In this document: piece after piece, positions 61,281 through 64,000 of the stretch
Position numbering within the stretch: position 1 is the stretch's first letter
Layout of the letters: every line of letters begins with the position of its first letter
DNA from: Lunularia cruciata
Taxonomy: Eukaryota; Streptophyta; Marchantiopsida; Lunulariales; Lunulariaceae
Direction of reading: 5' to 3'
Length of the DNA: 64,000 nt
Assembly: GCA_948567375.1 (NCBI GenBank)
Contig: OX419756.1
Span: forward strand, 29,650,333 to 29,714,332
Made by a program: the position numbers and the translations under genes
The notes under the pieces: generated by a model
The model's database searches: none
What the model saw: only the letters and a program-made list of their open reading frames with translations
What the model was told of the DNA's origin: nothing

Positions 61281-64000
61281 AGCTCAAAAGTAACCAATAA
61301 CCAAGCAAACATTATAGAGGATTACTCGGGGAAGAATAAGAAGGTACAAAAGACTAAGATTCCTTTATGAAACTTTTCATTTATATATTAGTCGGTCAAC
61401 ATACAATGTCACTTCATTTCAGTGTTATAGCTACATTTGACATTCCAATGGTGAATTATGTAGCTAACACTCAATGATTGCTAAGGGAGATCAAGGGAAA
61501 AGCTTTCAACTTTTTCAAATCCACCTGTTTGAACTCTCACCAATCTAACTACGAGTGTCATCAACCAAAGTCATGCTTGATGTGATACCGGGTTAGTTGA
61601 CAAGTGGGAAATTGTGTCAAGACAAGACGTCTTCCGATGTGGGCTAGAGCTGCGCCAGAATTTGTCTTTCTCATGTCATAGAACCTTCATCTATAAGAAA
61701 GCTCCTACGGAGACATCATTTGTTTGTCCTTTCATAGTTTCTTCACAAGCTAACTTACATAGGATCGAAGGATGTCTTCAAAAGACATCATACCTATTTG
61801 CATTGTCATATCTTAAATCGATTGTCTTTTCACCACTCACGACATATCGTCGTTTCTAATTTCGAGTTCGAAGATGTTGATGAATTCGGTTCGATGCGGA
61901 AACAGTTGAGCCCTTCTGTACACTCTTAAAGACTTTATCTTCAGTCCCATGGAGGGAATACCGGAGTTTCTAGTGAAGATCCATAGATTACAATCTCTTA
62001 ACAAAATAACTGAAGAAGTTCAAATTGTCTACTCATTCAAAGCTTCATTTCATACATTGGATGGATGGAAAGATCTCGGAACCATTTGAAGTGCTTATTT
62101 GGTTCATACTCTGAGGAGAAGGTGTTGCGGGCGGGGGGTTGGAATCATTTCTTTCACAAAAAAGGTAGCTAAATATGCTTACACGACATCTCTTTATCCT
62201 TTCCTTCTATAATATTACTCGAAGTATCTTTATCCAGTCCCTACATTCAAAAGTTAAAGTTTACCTGTTTATCTCTTATACAGTAGTCAGTTTTAAAAGG
62301 AAGAAGTGAGAAAAACACCCTTCACTTAGCAATATAGACTATGGAGAGACAACGATCATAGATCAGCTTTTTTAACTCCTCAAATTATTACCCAAATCCT
62401 AGAGTTCAAGTTTCCATATTCTATCTTGTGTGTCAGTTCACTCTTCAGTCCATAATAATATAGATTAAACATGGACAGATAACAGCTTTCACTCGTAGGG
62501 GGACGGGCTGTACAGTACAAGAACATCATTGGCAAAATCCACAAGCGCATGTCATGCTCTCGACTGCACGCTCGGGTTTCTGTTAGAGCGAGGGGCGAGA
62601 GAAGGAAGGGGTGGGGTAGTATGCAAAAAAGGGTAGTATGGGTGTAGTGCAGAGTTCTGAGCAGCTTCTGAGAAAGACAACTGTAATCGCCGCAAGATGG
62701 AGAGTCACCACCTCGTGAAGAATGCACATCTGACCCTGTTTGTGTTCTGTAGTGAGGCAGGCAGATAAAGTTTGTTAACTACTGTACGCGTAGTGAGTGT
62801 ATGACAAACTGCGGTCAACGGATTGGGGACATACGAGTTAAAGCTCCACTTTCTGTTCTCGATTCCCATCCTTTATTAGTGTCACTGTTTGTTGTTTCCG
62901 TGATGTGATGGCCGGACCGACGGAGCACAGAGATATAGATCGTTCTGCTGCTGCTGATAAGAAACTCCTCACTCCTCAAGACGGCGTGCAGCCAGCCAGT
63001 TGGGCTCAGCCTCAATTCAACATACTGTATGTCAGAGATTCACAATCGTCCGTTCCTGAGCTGCTGCTGCACTTGACAACCTACGTGGGAGAGGAGGATA
63101 CAAATGAGCTTCAGATTCTCCGAGTGAATGAAAGCTGGTGATGGATTCAGGAGATTCTTTGTATCGAAAGGAGTGAGTAAGCCAGTGTTGGTAATCGAGA
63201 ATCTTGGGACTCCCCAAAGCCTCGAATCATTGGATACTAAGAACGAGAGTCACGTGGGCCCTCACTCTTCAATCACGGGTGCTTGTCAGGTAAGGTTTTC
63301 GGCTTAACGACGGTATGTTGTGCCAGCAGCTTCCGTCTGCTAACAAGGTCCTCCTGCTGCACTTGTCTAATACGCAGTAAGTAGCTTTTCTTCACCTCTT
63401 CTTCCTCCGCCTGCATCATTACTACTGTGAAATTAAATCTATTTAAATGTCGAACAAATCATCAAGTTTATACCGGAAACCACGCATCGGCAAGTAATCT
63501 CCTATCCCCGGACCTTCTGATCCCAATGAAGAATTGCACTCAACTTACACGCTTACAAGAGATCATACCATCCGGGAAAGTACAGTGTCAACACACACCA
63601 TGTCAAACTAATTCTAGATTCTACAGATCACATGCCTCGCTAGAAACAGCTGGTAAGGTCGTTCTCACAGGAATCCATTATTCCGGCCGTGTCAAAGCTG
63701 ATCTGGAGACTATTCTCAATCTATTCCGGAGCTGTATAGTGGAAGATGCGGTCTTGTTTCGCGCGGGATAGAGACAAGCAGCGCCTGCTTTAGACAAATT
63801 TGAAATTACTCGGTGTCTGCCCCAAAACTGGGCCATGATTATCACTGCAGGAAACATTCAGATCACGGAACAATCACCAGGCCAGGCTAGACACATCTCA
63901 GACTGTACCTGCTCAGACTCGTAATCATAGGACTCCTGTACATCGAGACATTCGCTAGTAAAATACCTTTTTAAAAGGTACCTCCTTCGCATGTAGAAGC
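61281..64000. other. Right-end intergenic sequence, possible 5' UTR material
   Basis: 61281-62330 is AT-richer, the remainder CpG-containing. A candidate splice donor (CAG then GTAAGG) lies at 63289/63290, with a G-box CACGTG at 63251-63256. The frames 62905-63141 (78 codons) and 63427-63771 (114 codons) on the plus strand have no recognised domain. A gene starting past the window or a non-coding transcript could explain the donor; neither can be shown here. Confidence 0.35.

Noticed and set aside
63427-63771. 114-codon frame as a gene
   Set aside because: No domain, signal or repeat is visible and no promoter context supports it; a length like this can occur by chance in 64 kb.

Overview
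The window reads as intergenic plant chromatin. It is AT-rich, packed with old LTR retrotransposons whose PBS matches initiator-Met tRNA, and has no open protein-coding gene that I recognise. The single most informative locus is a pair of foldbacks that carry the miR529 sequence in tandem (33272-33546). Together with the AT richness, the long AT microsatellite and the layout, this suggests a bryophyte, most likely a moss such as Physcomitrium. The species is inference; the miR529 hairpins and retroelements are read directly from the sequence.

Layout. 1-16573: decayed Ty3/gypsy material on the minus strand. Family A is present as a left copy (gag part, PBS, LTR, 1-1456) and a right copy (truncated RT, protease, gag, PBS, LTR, about 13300-16573). 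Family B lies between them (3' LTR 7713-8085, integrase, RNase H, RT, protease, gag, PBS, 5' LTR from 12155). The family B LTR carries a dense array of inverted GAA/TTC heat-shock-element modules directly upstream of a TATA box. 16574-30050: very AT-rich, CpG-poor sequence with no recognisable gene, but with several tandem duplications (about 69, 115, 147 and 188 bp units), one diverged direct repeat of about 0.8 kb, and a near-perfect 100-nt foldback. 30050-44925: an abrupt change to CpG-containing, higher-GC sequence. It holds the miR529 cluster with a plausible TATA box and splice donor, a 146-bp tandem duplication and a small 24-bp-stem hairpin. 44926-49613: one complete but dead Ty1/copia element on the plus strand, with two LTRs, PBS, gag, protease, integrase, RT with intact YVDD, RNase H and polypurine tract. 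49614-50550: CpG-containing flank. 50550-58270: a second AT-rich, CpG-poor block with simple repeats. 58270-64000: CpG-containing sequence with possible promoter or UTR material near the right end.

How it fits together. The retroelements and AT-rich blocks look like deaminated, formerly methylated heterochromatin. The two CpG-containing islands look like unmethylated sequence, and one of them expresses, by inference, a polycistronic miR529 primary transcript. miR529 is known to target SBP-box (SPL) transcription factor mRNAs in plants, and SBP proteins bind GTAC cores. Several GTAC motifs lie upstream of the hairpins, so feedback is a testable idea but not a demonstrated one.
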